Made by a program: the position numbers and the translations under genes | Part shown: positions 22,000-34,449 of the stretch, one piece after another | Position numbering within the stretch: position 1 is the first letter of the stretch | Layout of the letters: the number at the start of each line of letters is the position of its first letter | Origin: Lamellibrachia satsuma | Lineage: Eukaryota; Annelida; Polychaeta; Sabellida; Siboglinidae | DNA length: 64,000 bases | NCBI GenBank assembly: GCA_033239005.1 | Contig: BSQZ01000068.1 | Coordinates: 1,482,501-1,546,500, forward strand | Reading direction: 5' to 3' | The notes under the pieces: model-generated | What the model was told of the DNA's origin: nothing | The model's database searches: none | What the model saw: only the letters and a program-made list of their open reading frames with translations

Positions 22000-22640
22000 A
22001 CCATAACTTTGCTAATAATTATCTATAACATATGAATAAAATAAAATTTTGTTGCTACAAATCTCTTTACACTGATGATTACTAATCTAACCATGGATAT
22101 ATTACTGTCTGAATTTCATTAAAACAGAAAGCAAAAATATATACTTAAGGCAGATTAAAAAGTATGTGTATAAAATTAGTTTTTGTTGTTTTGTATCAAT
22201 GTTCTATTGTATTACTATTATACCTGACTTTATACCCTGATTTTTTATACTATAGACCATGTTACACCACTATTTTAGCAGTTACTACCGACAACCCAGT
22301 GACCTGACATTCACTAGTTTTTTGGCAAATTACTGCACCCCAACATTGGTATCATCTTCATGAATTCGACTACATAATTCTGTAATTGTAGCCACTGCTA
22401 CAAATATACAGTATTTATGGTACATGAATATAATGAGGATTTGTTTCAACCGCTTTCATTTTGTCTTCAGTACTACCACTATACCTTTACATTATTCTTT
22501 AAAATAATTATACAATGAAGTATAAGTTTCATGCAAACACTACGGATAGGTACTATTGAGTAACTACACTTTAACTAATCTAGGAAACATTACAAGTCTT
22601 GGTATTTAAAGTGCATGAACAGAGAAGGTATTTGAATCAA
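22000..22640. other. Intron 2 sequence next to PSMA2 exon 2
   Basis: AT-rich sequence downstream of the exon 2 donor. No second gene recognised. Confidence 0.4.
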
Positions 22641-22649
22641 GATATTCAC

Positions 22650-22726
22650 CTTTGATGCCAACAGATGGTGAACCGGCTCCAACTGCTGCCAAGGCATATT
22701 CAATCTGAACTAATTTTCCTGAAGGG
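22650..22726 (-). CDS. PSMA2: Proteasome subunit alpha type-2, coding exon 2
   Basis: The exon is 77 nt, with acceptor ...TATTTGCAG and donor GTGAAT. It reads [18 protein letters not shown] and then SPSVGIK. This is the classic alpha-type signature, with the K-x-x-Q-I-E-Y-A block used to recognise proteasome alpha subunits. It enters in phase 2 and leaves in phase 1 (a single G, completed by CA in exon 3 to give Ala). A TA microsatellite starts 18 bp upstream of the exon boundary, very close to the polypyrimidine and branch-point region. The flanking introns (13.5 and 18.9 kb) consist of transposable elements. Confidence 0.96.
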
Positions 22727-22739
22727 CTGCAAATAGAAA

Positions 22740-22743
<4 letters not shown>

Positions 22744-22835
<92 letters not shown>

Positions 22836-22853
22836 AATATATATATATATATT
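22744..22853. repeat. (TA)n microsatellite near the PSMA2 exon 2 acceptor
   Basis: About 110 bp of TA repeat, ending in imperfect ATATAAATATAT. On the PSMA2 strand it occupies positions -17 to -127 from the exon 2 acceptor, where the branch point would lie. Confidence 0.95.
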
Positions 22854-23279
22854 TAACAATGGGCTATAGTCCTCCATTATCATAGTCAAATGCCATATTA
22901 ATAATTTGATTGTTACTGAAATTAATTTCTAAAGAACTAATTAATAATAACTTGATGAGAGTGGACGCTTTCCACAAACTAGTCAAACCTTGATATTAAG
23001 ATCACCTACAGGACTCAGCCAAAGTTAACTTAATAGCAAGGTGACTTTAATACTGAATATGGGCATTGAGGGAATTGGGAAAGTTGCAATAAAGTAGGAT
23101 CAGGCACACATTTTATTAATAGAGTGCCATTTTTGACCAAATACAACTTTTTTATTTATTGCTAGAGTCTCACAATTTTCACGTGTCTAAGGACAAAACA
23201 TACAATAAGTACACCAAAATTAAGATGGATGTGAATGATACTTGCACTGATATTATATTTTAATATAATTTATGTAGTT

Positions 23280-25245
23280 TTGAAAATTATAAATATATAT
23301 TGAGTGGTTGTTGGCAGACAGTTGTGGACAGTGTACACAAGCATAACATATTCTTAGTAATGGGGGATTTAAGTGCCAAAGTTGGAGAAGACAACGAAGG
23401 ATATGAAAACATAATAGGAAGCCATGGAGTAGGTGAAAGAAATTACAACAGAAAAAGACTTGTTGACTTCTGTGGACTCAATAACCGTGTGGTAACAGAT
23501 ACCATTTTCCACATAAACTGATACATAAGCAGACATGAACTTCTCCAGAAGGAAGGACAAAGAATCAAATATACCATAACTTTTGTGTTAGTGAGCTGGT
23601 AACACTGAACACCAGTAATGGACACTAGGGCCATGAGAAGAGCATACATTGTGAGTTACCACCAACAAGTGCGCTCAAAAATCAAGCTGAAACTAAAGAG
23701 AAAACAAAAGAACAAGGCGATCAGAATTTTTTTTATAGGAGGTAATTAAGTTACAGCAACCAGCCATTAAAATTCTCACTGAAGTTGTGCAACAAATATG
23801 ATATGTTACAAGACTACGACAAAACAGACAAAGAAGAAGTTGAGAAACAATAGCAGGACTTTCAGGCTGCATACAAAGAAAAAGCTCAAGAAGTACAAAA
23901 AGAAAGGGCAAAAATCATGGATCAGCAAGGAGTCGGGGGAGCTAGTAGATGAGAGAAAACGACTCAAGAACAACACCGAGCAGACACAGTCAGACAGGAT
24001 TAAACAGAATTACATGGTTAAATATAGGATAAAGACAAAGAAGTGAAGAAGAGCATGATGCAAGACAAAAGGAAGTGGGTTGACCACCTTGCAATGGAAG
24101 CAGAGGAAGCAGCACATAATGGAAGAATGAAAGAAGTGTATGATATTACAAAAAACCTCAGTAATGACAAACATAAAACAACAAATTCAGTGAAAGACAA
24201 ATGTGGAAATTTAGTAACGGAAGGATTGGCCAGAAGGGAGCAATGGAAAGAACACTGAGGAAATCCTTAATAGACCTATCCCTGATGATCCTGTAACAGA
24301 TGTGGAGATACAGGAAGTTGAGAGACAAACAAGCAAGTTTCAGAAATGGGAGAGACATAGTAGAACAGATATTTATTTTGCGAAAAATTATAGAACAGGT
24401 AGTGGAATGGCAGGCGTCTATACATCACATTTGTGGACTTTGAAAAAGCTTTGACTCAGTGCACCGAGAGAGTCTATGGAGAGCTTTGGAATTCCACACA
24501 AGATAATCCACATGGTTCAGATGTTATACAAAAATAGTGAATGTGTGGTTTAAGGTCAAAACCAGAGTTAAACAAAGAGATGTAGTGTCTGGATTTATCT
24601 TCTTGATGGTAGTGGACTGGATAAACAACAGCAGGAAATAAAACAGGGATAAGACGGAACTTCACGTCAAAACTAGAGGACGTGGACTGTGCCAATGACA
24701 TAGCACTCATGTCATCATGCTACACACACATGAAACAAAGATGAGACAACTGAATCAATTTGCAGCAAGGACAGGACTAAGAATACATAAAAAGAAAACT
24801 GAATTGCAAAAACAGAATACTAATTGATGATCAAGTACAAGATAACATTGTTAACAGAATATGTAAAGCTAGGGTGTGACCAACAGGTGACAACAGAAAG
24901 TTAGATACATTTTTTTCAAGTGCTTCAGATGAATCCTACAAATTAGATGGCCATACATTGTATCAAATCAAGATATTCTTGCAAAAACAAAATTGAAGAC
25001 AATCAGCATCTAGGTCAAGTTAAGCAAATGTGAGACAGCGTTGACCTGGATACCCGAAGGTAGAAGAAAGGTTGGTTGACCAAACACAACATGGCGATCA
25101 ACTGTTGAAAATGAAAGATGCGTACTGGGGTGGAACTGCTGGAATTAGGCCAGATGTGAAGCAGCTGACAGAGCGAGGTGGAGGAGATACACTTCGGCCT
25201 TATGGGCCTCTAGGCCCGAAGAGGATAGGTGAGGTGAGGCCGAGT
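23280..25245 (+). mobile_element. RTE-clade LINE, degenerate, with characteristic 3' tail
   Basis: Endonuclease-domain text appears first (LVMGDLSAKVGEDNEGYENI, then GVGERNYNRKRLVDFCGLNN at 23355-23480), including the catalytic GDxxAKVG motif. Linker text follows (KSWISKESGELVDERKR at 23912; RKWVDHLAMEAEEAAHNGRM at 24071). RT pieces come next (FRNGRDIVEQIF at 24340, then TFVDFEKA at 24425), and finally TWIPEGRRKVG and PNTTWRSTVENERC at 25040-25110. The 3' end at 25120-25245 (GCAGCTGACAGAGCGAGGTG, then GGCCCGAAGAGGATAGGTGA) recurs in reverse at 48770-48880. Frames are broken throughout. It lies in PSMA2 intron 1. Confidence 0.8.
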
Positions 25246-25249
25246 AATG

Positions 25250-28200
25250 AATTGCAAACATTGAAATCATTCAAAACTGTAAACTTTCAAGGGCAAGAGT
25301 GCCCACAAATAAGATGCCTTCACAAACATACATATTATTAATATTAATAGAAATGTTGCCAAAAGAGGACAGCTATGTGAAAGGGTGTTTACTTCGAAAG
25401 CTGGTGGGCAAATTTTCCATCATTCAGATTAGTCACGCCTTGACATTAACACTGGATGGAGCAGTTTTTAAGGCCATTAGGCCAGTTGGGGCCAGAAATT
25501 TTCATATTTTGCTAGCCCGATGGGCCACTGCCAATTCGAATAATTTCTACTACTATGACTATGTTCCGTTCGACAAGTGGTCGGACTTCTTCTTCGTGTT
25601 TAAGTGGTGAAAAGACGTGTTGTGAGAAACTGTGGCAATCCCAATTTGACTGGGCATTTGATGCATAAATTTTCATGAGACATGATTTTTTAGCAGAAAC
25701 AGGACGTCAGACTGGACCCATGCTATGGCAAATAGCATAATTTGTGGTACATACTTTGTGACACCTGAAGACTGACGGATACATGCAGTGGAATATGGGC
25801 TTCAGAAGACACATGTGAAGATATCTTCAATTTCCCAAGAGGCGCCAAGATGTACACTGAGTTACGAGTACTGCCACAATGAGTCAATGCGATCAACTTG
25901 TCGATGTCACTCGCAGAACTACCGGAGTAAACCACCATTGTTTTTCGAGCCACTGCACAGCTGTCAATCAGCCAGGCCGCTACACGTGCTCCAGGCCGGC
26001 AGCTGTGCTCCACACGTGACGTAACACAGCATAAATTTAATGCTGGTATCGTTCTGCACTTTACACAAGGCGGCAAATTTAAAGGCTTTTTTATGTTGTA
26101 CGCTCTTATTCAGTACATATAGTAAGGAACACTGCACATTTAATCCCAGGATATGGCTTTTAAGCTAGGTATATCAACAAAATTCAAATCAGCCAGATGA
26201 TAATTTAAATCGTTCCACATGATACAATACTATATGAAGTTTATAGCCTTTTTAAATGTTGATATTTCCATTATTCCACTTTTTTAACATCAGAAAAGAA
26301 ACATTTCTTGTTTCCTGTCCTGGGCCTGGAAGACAAAAATTTATCTTTCCTAGTTCCTAGTAAATATACATATGGATACCCACCAGGGAAGGGGGTCATG
26401 TTTATACTAAAAATTTACCTTAATAATGCGACATTTCAGTGACCTAAATATTTGACCAAGATTAAATCTTTGATGTACTGGTGAGAACTACTAAACCATG
26501 TTTTTAGATTACAGCTGTGAATATATGTTCACCATGTATTAATTGTCAAAAGGTTGCAGCATTTCATTCAGAAGCATAACATAATGTATTATTGTATAAG
26601 TACTACAATACAAGTTTGTAGTACCGAATCTGTGAGATATAACTATTTATTTCTGTGTGTACATACTGCATCAAACAATGCCTATCAACAGTCATCATAT
26701 TGTTTTATTTCTTGCAGGCAAATGCACACACAAACATGCTATCTCTGCATCAAGTTCATGATTTTGTTAATCATGTAAAATTAGGGAATTGTGTACTAAT
26801 AGCAATAAATTCTGATGTCATGCTATGGTCTGAGTGTATGGTTATCGTAGTTGCCAGCCTATTGCCGAAACAAGAGAAATAACATTGCATGCAGTGCTAT
26901 CCAATGTGTTCATCATTTGATTCATTGGTATCGAAAAGGCAGAATTTTAAAATCCATGAATCACATATTGGTTGCAGTCTGTACACACAAGTTGGTGTCT
27001 GGAATACTTTTACCTGTAACACAAAATACATATGAATTAGTTTCCAGTTCATCCTAATTTAAATGGAATTATTGTGAGCAGTAAATGGAATAATATATAC
27101 ACAAGAGTCTTAGCATAGAATACACAAAATGCATAATGAAATTTGAGTTAATAGTAATTTGTTCTCTTGTATTGCGCTACAATGACCTGTAAATGTTTTA
27201 TGTGCAAAAGGTAAAGTGATATTCTCAAAATCACAGTTGGTTATGGTTGAACAAGTTTACTTGTAAGCTATTTAAATGGTATTTCATACTAAAAATTATA
27301 TTTCAAAAAAAATATGCATATTCGTCTAAATAATTATATCAGATGGTAAAATTTACAAATAACAAAAACACATTATAAAACAATAAGTCTTGCTCGAGCA
27401 CAAACTGAATCTTCTAAAATCTAAGAAGTATGTTATGTTCTTACTGTATTTTAGCATAACTTTTTAAATAAAATAAAGATAGTTAAGAAAAATTCAACAG
27501 GTTAAACAATTCAGGTCATTCTGATAGGATATTGCAGTTGACATAAATGTTCACCGAGAATAAAAATTCATCAACGAAACATAAAAATAGTGACGGATAT
27601 GTAAGTATAAAATGCGCACAATGAACTTTTAAAGTGAAAATATCTGCAGCTAGTTTTAAAAATCAAAGATGACTTGGATTTTAATAGTGAGCGCTACAAA
27701 GCATCCAACAGGACCGACAGATCGAGTACCACAGATAATCAAGAAAAAATTACTTTTCATAATTTCTAACATAAAAATACTGATGGATAAACATTAGTAA
27801 TACATATATAACTTGGATAAACAAAACATGCCAGCAATTAATTGCTAAAAGATGGATTATGAAGGGACTCTTCAAACTATCATTTCACACGAAGCCACCA
27901 ACACTGCCGATTGTGGCTTTTTCTGAACACCAGACGTAATAAATTAGTACAAACCATCTTTTTTCAGGGGATTCTCAACAATAACAACAGTGATATGCCC
28001 ATTATTCTAAAGCTAAGGAATTGTACTATGTGGCGTTTAAGATCATTTCGGGGCTAAGGTAAATTATATCTACTTAACAAACATTCGTAATCTAAAAGTT
28101 ACTTACCTCAGTAGATCTAGGGAACCGACCGAAGTGATTTTCCCCAGCCCATAATGTAAAGAAGGCATTGATTGGTCAATGTTGATGGTCAATACGCTCG

Positions 28201-28375
28201 ACAACACATTTGCATTCTAAATATTCTGGCAGTTTCTCCAACCATATGACAATGTGTCAGATGCTAGTCTAAAAAAGGGGTCACGTCAACAACGCGTGTA
28301 TCTGGCGACTAAAAAATGTTATGCCATCTAGAGGAACATCATATTCACCACTCCAGAAATCTACATAATCTAGCA
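25250..28375. other. PSMA2 intron 1, long stretch without recognised genes
   Basis: AT-rich DNA. A minus-strand frame at 25723-26076 (117 codons, CpG-richer) and small frames elsewhere have no recognisable domain or splice support. No repeats stood out apart from the end of the LINE tail. Confidence 0.4.
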
Positions 28376-28379
28376 TATC

Positions 28380-28640
28380 AACCAGCCTCATTTAACAGAG
28401 TACCATAACTATTCTTTTTTCAAATGGTACGCAACTGGAATAAACTACCATCAATCATTGCTAACATATCTAATGTCAACAACTTCAAACAAGAAGCGTT
28501 CAAACATCTACCCAACCAGAAAGACCAACTTAATTGCTAACCAGCTGCATCAAACTTACATGCCCAATTTCTTCTCATGTGGCATATAACGAGCGTTGAG
28601 AATACTGTTTCAGATTCAGATTTAATTTATAATAGTAATG
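28380..28640 (+). mobile_element. Non-LTR retrotransposon ORF2 C-terminus and 3' end
   Basis: One frame reads YSFFQMVRNWNKLPSIIANI, then SNVNNFKQEAFKHLP and ends QKDQLNC-stop at about 28540. This is the typical tail of CR1/Jockey-like ORF2 proteins (YSFFPRTIRDWN.LP..I....S...FK..L). Only the end is present. Confidence 0.65.
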
Positions 28641-28654
28641 GCTGAAATGCTCTG

Positions 28655-29125
28655 AACATTGGCATGCGACTTTTACCACCATGCGAAGCCATCTTTGTTT
28701 TGATTTGAGTTTGATGCATGGAGACTGTTATTATATCAAATCTATGTTTATTATTATGGGGAACTTAGTCGAATCAAATAGCAATAGTGAAATGAACATC
28801 ATTTCTGTGAGCAAAAGTGACAAGGAAGACCACAATCGAGCGATAGTTGGCACTGACAGTTCAACTTGATATGATGTGCCTTTGTTATTGAAATGTATGA
28901 ATATACTTTAGTAAACTTCAAAGCTGTTTTTCTCAGATTCGTTTTTCGTCAAATGACCCAGGGCACCTTCTCTTTATCAAACAATAACTCAGCAACTAGT
29001 AGGGCTTGGTAGTTGTCTTTGGCACCATTGGAAAGCCCATACAATTGTCTTTAACGTGGTAACTTTATCGCGAAATGTAATTTTATGACTTATTCCTGAT
29101 TTTTGTGGAGCTGGTCACATTTGTA
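28655..29125. repeat. Dispersed third copy of the foldback family
   Basis: It shares with the 1529-3185 element the blocks GCATGGAGACTGTTATTATA, GAACTTAGTCGA, TTGATATGATGTGCCTTTG, AAATGTATGAATATACTTTA, TCTTTATCAAACAATAACTC and the tip TTATTCCTGATTTTTGTGGA. Relative to the arms it has an internal deletion between about 28760 and 28865. It is present as a single arm here, without an inverted partner. Confidence 0.75.
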
Positions 29126-29140
29126 TTTGGGTAAATAAAT

Positions 29141-29740
29141 GTGTATTACATACTTCCTATTGCCTGTATGAATACAAGTAGTGGCATGCAACACAAGCAC
29201 TTAAATGACATCTACACCAGCAAGAAATGTTATAAATTATCCTATTTTCATAGCATATTGGAACTTACTACCAGACACAATAAGCAGCATTACATAACCA
29301 CATATTTCAATAATGCCATAGAATCATGTGAATATTATATGCAGAAATTACACTGCACCAATTATCTAGATTTAATACACATTATACCTGCTAGATGGCA
29401 CCATGTTACATTTTTACCAGTACAGATCATTATCGACAGCGTCACAACAAATCTGTGCTATACTGAGGTTACTAAGTTACACTATAATTACTACATCGTA
29501 ATACTTTGTACAGCCCTGCAGCATGCTGATGTGTTAAAAAAGTCAAATGAGTAGATGCAGAAATTGCATGAAAATGTGAGTGAAATGACATCTTTCACGA
29601 CCACTTTCGTGGTAAGACCCTCAAAATTAGTTTAGAGGAATTTTTATTTTATGTATGACATTTTATTAATGATTATTTTATTGAACCCAACAAGAAATTT
29701 AACGACACAGGATGTAGTTTGTTTAACCGACTGTCAGTGC
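29141..29740. other. Unassigned; contains a 137-codon open frame (29141-29554, +)
   Basis: The plus-strand frame has no recognisable motif and ordinary AT-rich composition, and it may be open by chance. Nothing else was seen. Confidence 0.25.
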
Positions 29741-29744
29741 AATA

Positions 29745-29965
29745 GCATTAGTGCATATGGAACAAACTGCCAAATGACTGTGTTAATGCTAGTAGTGTGA
29801 ATATGTTTAAAAATAGAATATACAGATATTTGATAAGGGTGGGCTACACATAGATGAGAAAATTGTTGGACTCTCGATAAGCCAATGGCTTCCTTGTCCA
29901 CTTTGCCATCTAGAACTTGTTGTTTGGGATGGCAATCTTGTTAAATCTTGTTAAATATCTTACTG
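29745..29965 (+). mobile_element. CR1-like LINE ORF2 C-terminus with 3' UTR
   Basis: The frame WNKLPNDCVNASSVNMFKNR, then IYRYLIRVGYT-stop, is a standard CR1 ORF2 ending. The following 3' UTR (TAAGCCAATGG, CCTTGTC, GCCATCT, GGATGGCAATCTTGTTAAAT) recurs in reverse orientation at 34450-34560. Confidence 0.65.
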
Positions 29966-30327
29966 GACCGACTGTTGGTGCACTAGCATTGCGCTAGCGA
30001 ACCGACCCGAAGTGACTGTCGGTGCAATAACCATGCCCTTTATTTGTAAATGCATTCATTCAATAATTCCACGTACATAAAGGCATACATTCATTTACCA
30101 AATAAAATGTGTGCACTTCTGCGGCCCAAACAGCGCTACAGATTTCATCCGCGGTGAGCAGAAATACAAGCAGTTGGCGCACACTGAAGAAGACGCTGAT
30201 GCATCACTAATTGGACCGAAAAAGTGCGCAAAAACACAATGTTTTTTTTTTTAAAGAATATGGGTATCCGAATTCATGGGCAACTGAATCAGCTTAAGCC
30301 CCGTAACTAATATATATATATATATAT

Positions 30328-30922
30328 AAAAGGGTATGCAACTAGGAATTACCCCACTCACCTGTAACGACTGTACACACAGAATTCACATGAAACCGAA
30401 TACGATCATGTGACAATGTTACCAGAAGGGAGGTGCGACACCCCTTGTTAGCCAAATAGTCTACCCCACAAAAGGAGCCAAAGAACAGCCTGACACGTTC
30501 TACAGCAGTTGACAGGTGTCCTCTTGCACGTGGCGAATAAGTGAACTTTTCTCAATGAAATAAAACACTATTTCTTTTGTAATTGCAAGTACTATACAAA
30601 TCAGCAACTATGAGGTGTTATGTTAAAAAAAAAGTTAATGTAATCAACTGTTATATATATATACGCGTAAACATAACCTTTGCAAGACTGATCTGTGGCT
30701 CCTTTTGTTTCGTTTCATGTGAATTCAGTGCGTACAGTCGTTAACATACCTCTTTTCATAAGAAATCCATATATGTTTTTAATGACAAGTACTAGTAGGT
30801 ATAGTGAAAGTTTATTCATTGGGACATTCGTGTATGGTCATAGTATTCGGATTACGCATCGCAATGCTGGGATACGGATGTTGAAAGGTGAGTGGGGTTC
30901 ATTTCTAGTTGCATACCCTTTT
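30328..30922. repeat. Palindromic (inverted-repeat) element in a TA-rich site
   Basis: The outer tips are AAAAGGGTATGCAACTAG (30328) and its inverse ending at 30922, each followed by TA repeats outside. Further arm blocks are ACCCCACTCACCT/AGGTGAGTGGGGT, CGACTGTACRCAC.GAATTCA and CAAAAGGAGCCA (30470) with its inverse at about 30700. The right arm holds about 140 bp absent from the left. No coding capacity was seen; it is MITE-like. Confidence 0.7.
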
Positions 30923-30950
30923 ATATATATATATATATATCTATATATAT

Positions 30951-31817
30951 TAGTGCCCTGCGCGGACCAGGCTTTGGGTCCAAGCCCAGCCCACAGGCCT
31001 CTACATAATTCTGCGGGTCGGGCCGGGCCTACATACTGCGGGCTCGGGCCGGGAAACAATTTAAACACAACGGGCTTGGGCCGGGCCTAGTGTGAGCGGG
31101 CCGGGCCGGGACATAATAAAAATATTCATATATAAATTGTAATTCCGGTTAATGAATGCTTAAAATTATTTCTTTAGTATTATATAGTTGCAAATTGAGA
31201 CCTTGCATGGAATATAATGGCCCTATAAGTTCACTTGGCTGGAAGTAGCCAGCCCCAAATGTTTACTTTAGAAATATTTGCAGAGGCAATTAAGCCATGA
31301 TTAACCATCAACTTATCACCCTTTGACCCTACCAGTGGACATTATATTGTCTAGGTCTTCCCTCCAAACATTGCCCACCTGAATGACCTGCCCACTGCCA
31401 AGTGCCCACCAAGCCACTACCCAACCCAGTTGGTAATTGGTATTTCTCCCCAGTCCTAATTCATTCACACTTGTACTTATTCACACATGTCTGAACCTGT
31501 CTGTCTCAGGCTAGTGACTGCAGGCCTGCTGGAAATGCCACTGGGTGTCAGTGCCAGTGGGTAACATCTCATTGAAATATCATATTAAATTATGTTAACT
31601 TAGTTGAGCTAATTCAATTAACAATATAAATTGGGGTTATGGCTTGCATATGGGTTAAGTCAGGGTTAGGTAAACAGCATAAGCCAATACATTAAAGCCA
31701 AATAAATGTTATCATATTAAATAGTAATGACACTAAGAAGTTTTTCTTTATTCGTAAGTTTGAAGAAGTTGGTGATGCTGGATTTTTAGAACTTATCCAG
31801 CACACTATGGACCTTCA

Positions 31818-31892
<75 letters not shown>

Positions 31893-32202
31893 ATTTAATA
31901 AAACAATAAGTCTGTTTTACAGTTTATTTGTTTTTCGTCTTTGTTATAAGATTATAGGTTTATCTTCTCTAAACTTAGCGGGCCGTGGGCTTGCAGGCAG
32001 CGGGCTTACCCATATTTGGCCCGCGGGTATGGGCCGGGCCTGGAACTTGCGGGCCGGGACTAGGCCAAACATTCACGGTCTGGGTCGGGCCTGGGCCTAA
32101 ATTCTAGTTTGCGGGCTTGGGCCAGGATTGAAAAATTATTGCGGACCTGGACTCTAACTGCTAATTGCGGGCCGGGCTTGGGATCAAATTCTAGGCCCGC
32201 GC
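30951..32202. mobile_element. GC-rich inverted-repeat element, non-autonomous (hAT-like?)
   Basis: The left end TAGTGCCCTGCGCGGACC with CTTTGGGTCCAAGCCC is mirrored on the right by GGGCTTGGGATCAAATTCTA, then GGCCCGCGC. Both subterminal regions consist of degenerate GGGCCGGGC/GCGGGCTTGGGCC repeats (30955-31115 and 31980-32200), while the middle is AT-rich and contains a TA array. The TAGTG start is compatible with hAT ends, but no clear target duplication was found. No transposase. A solo left end of the same family is at 11528. Confidence 0.6.
31821..31889. repeat. (TA)n microsatellite
   Basis: TA dinucleotide repeat within the GC-rich inverted-repeat element. Confidence 0.95.
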
Positions 32203-33157
32203 AGTTCATATATTCTTAACAAATATTGTGTTTTAGGCCACTTTTAATCAGTTTTACACATCAAAACAGCGGAACCGATTGCATGATAAACATGGCGCGT
32301 GTGCGATTTGTGCATTAGTCACGCCTCGGTGCCATCAGAACCGCGAAGGCGATGTTTGTGTATATTGGGCATACAATTACGCAACATAAAAAAAATTAAG
32401 AGACAAAATAAAAAAAATATAGGCTATAAAATGTTTCAAACGAAGAAATTCTAGAAAAAAAATCAAAACATTCTCCACAGTTTTCATATTAAACGCAACA
32501 TTTGTAGAGCACATACAATCACCTCTAACGTAATATTTCATATTCTACTTAATGGAATATTTGATGTTGCAAATATTATTTGTATGAAAATTATGTGGTC
32601 GATATTAGATGTTATGCGCATGCGCAACTGCAAGGGGACATCTCATTGCATGTCATTGTAAATATAATTAAATTTAAAAGAATGCGTGGGTTAAATTATC
32701 TGTCATTTGATGAACAAAGATTATTGTTTTTGTAATTAAAACGTATACTGATGGTATTGCATGTCATGCGCATGTGCAACTTTAAAGGGACGACTCATTG
32801 CATGTCATAAACATAATTAAATTAAAAAGAATGCATGGGTTAAATTATCCGTCGTTTGGTGAGCAAAGGTTATTGTTTTTGTAATTAAAATATATAGTGA
32901 TGATATTGCATGTCATGCGCATCTTTAAGGAGGGAAGGAATGAGTACTTTAATTTTTTGTGGGATGACAGCCGTGACTTCCTGTATACATCAAGGCTTTG
33001 GCGTTTTCAGTGACATCCCACCTATTGTTCTAGGACATATTAGTAAATAAAGTTATATCCAATGTCAATGTCTTATATGTTTACTGTGTTGATACATATT
33101 AATGTATAGACAACTAGAATTGTGTCGCCATCTATACGTTTTAGTTTTATAGAACAC

Positions 33158-33253
33158 ATGCTGGGACAATTAGCAAACAACATGCTGGGACAATTAGCAA
33201 ACAACATGCTGGGTCAATTAGCAAACAACATGCTGGGTCAATTAGCAAACATT
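33158..33253. repeat. 24-bp tandem repeat, four units
   Basis: Units of AACATGCTGGG(A/T)CAATTAGC plus AAAC. They are in frame on the plus strand (MLGQLANN repeated), but the frame has no other sign of being a gene. Confidence 0.85.
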
Positions 33254-34449
33254 CTAGTGTTGCTAACTTTATGGACAGTTTACGTTTCACTGTGTATACA
33301 TGCATTATTATTATATTGTACCACAACTGTTGCCAATTGACTTGTCGTGTATATACGTTACGTGAAAACTACTGTCATTAAATACTTTTATCCCAGCTCT
33401 GCCATCTTGTGTTTCACACAAAAATCAATTTATATAAATTTAAGTCAATTTATATAAATTTACAATTTAATGTACTCTCTTTACATTAACATGTTCTTTT
33501 AAATAATTTAAAAATAATAATTAAATTATATGCATATTCATATTTTGGGGGAACACCAAATACATATTTAGTTTTTTTTATATTTCTAAACTGGTGAGTA
33601 ACCAAACCACATATGTATTGCTTTTTACGTATATGCTGTGTCTATGTGCAGTTGTAGTATCACTGGATTTGTCTGAATACACATTTCTTGATCAGAATGA
33701 CTGATAGCACATTCACAGCTCAAATCCAGCGGACACATAATCCTGTGCATTCAATGTGTATTCGACGGTTATGCGCCAGTCACAGTAGTACGTGCAAATG
33801 CCACACCATTTCTTTTGTGCAACTGCCTCCATGTAAATACTTACTAAATAGTGTTATTATTTAGGATTGGACAAGGATTTCCTACAGCAATTTACCTTAT
33901 TTCTGCATGCGCCTACATAGGGGTATACATACGAAGTGTTAATCAGAACAACAATAACAGGAAAATTGTATAAAGCCTGTGCCGGATTAGCCATGGTACA
34001 AGTGGTGCACTCAGCACTCACCCCTCCTCCCACAATAAAGATGTGTAACAAATTTTTACAATGCAAATAAAGGTTATTACATAGTCCGCATGTTGTATTG
34101 TTTTGTAATTATGTGAGGAAGTTTTTTAGTCCTAGTTTCCATTTAGGTAGGGGAATTATATCCGGAGTAGGTGTGTCTGTATACCTACATTACCATCTCC
34201 GGACAAAATAAATGTATGTTATGATGTGATGCTAGGTCTACTGATTTTGTATAATAAAAAGTGTAAAGATCATCTTATATATAAATTAGCCACATCACTG
34301 GTATTTCTCCCATTCAATACATATGAAGTGTCAACATGTACGTGACTGAATTATTTTAAATAAACAAGATGCAGACAAATTATGTTGCATTACTGCAAGG
34401 TCAAAATAATAATGATTGTTTGGGGTTTTGTCCGTGAAGAGTTATGTCT

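Noticed and set aside
25723..26076. 117-codon minus-strand frame
   Set aside because: No motif, no splice support and no start context; probably chance in a CpG-richer patch.
28100..28220. 5' UTR exon ending at a GTAAGT-like donor (minus strand)
   Set aside because: A good donor (CTTACCT on the plus strand) but no ORF, and similar GAACCGACCSGAAGTGA text recurs near 30000, so it is probably repeat sequence.
29141..29554. 137-codon plus-strand frame
   Set aside because: Nothing recognisable; AT-rich composition typical of random frames; kept only as unassigned.
33122..33340. Protein with repeated MLGQLANN
   Set aside because: Explained by the four-unit 24-bp tandem repeat inside a transposon centre.
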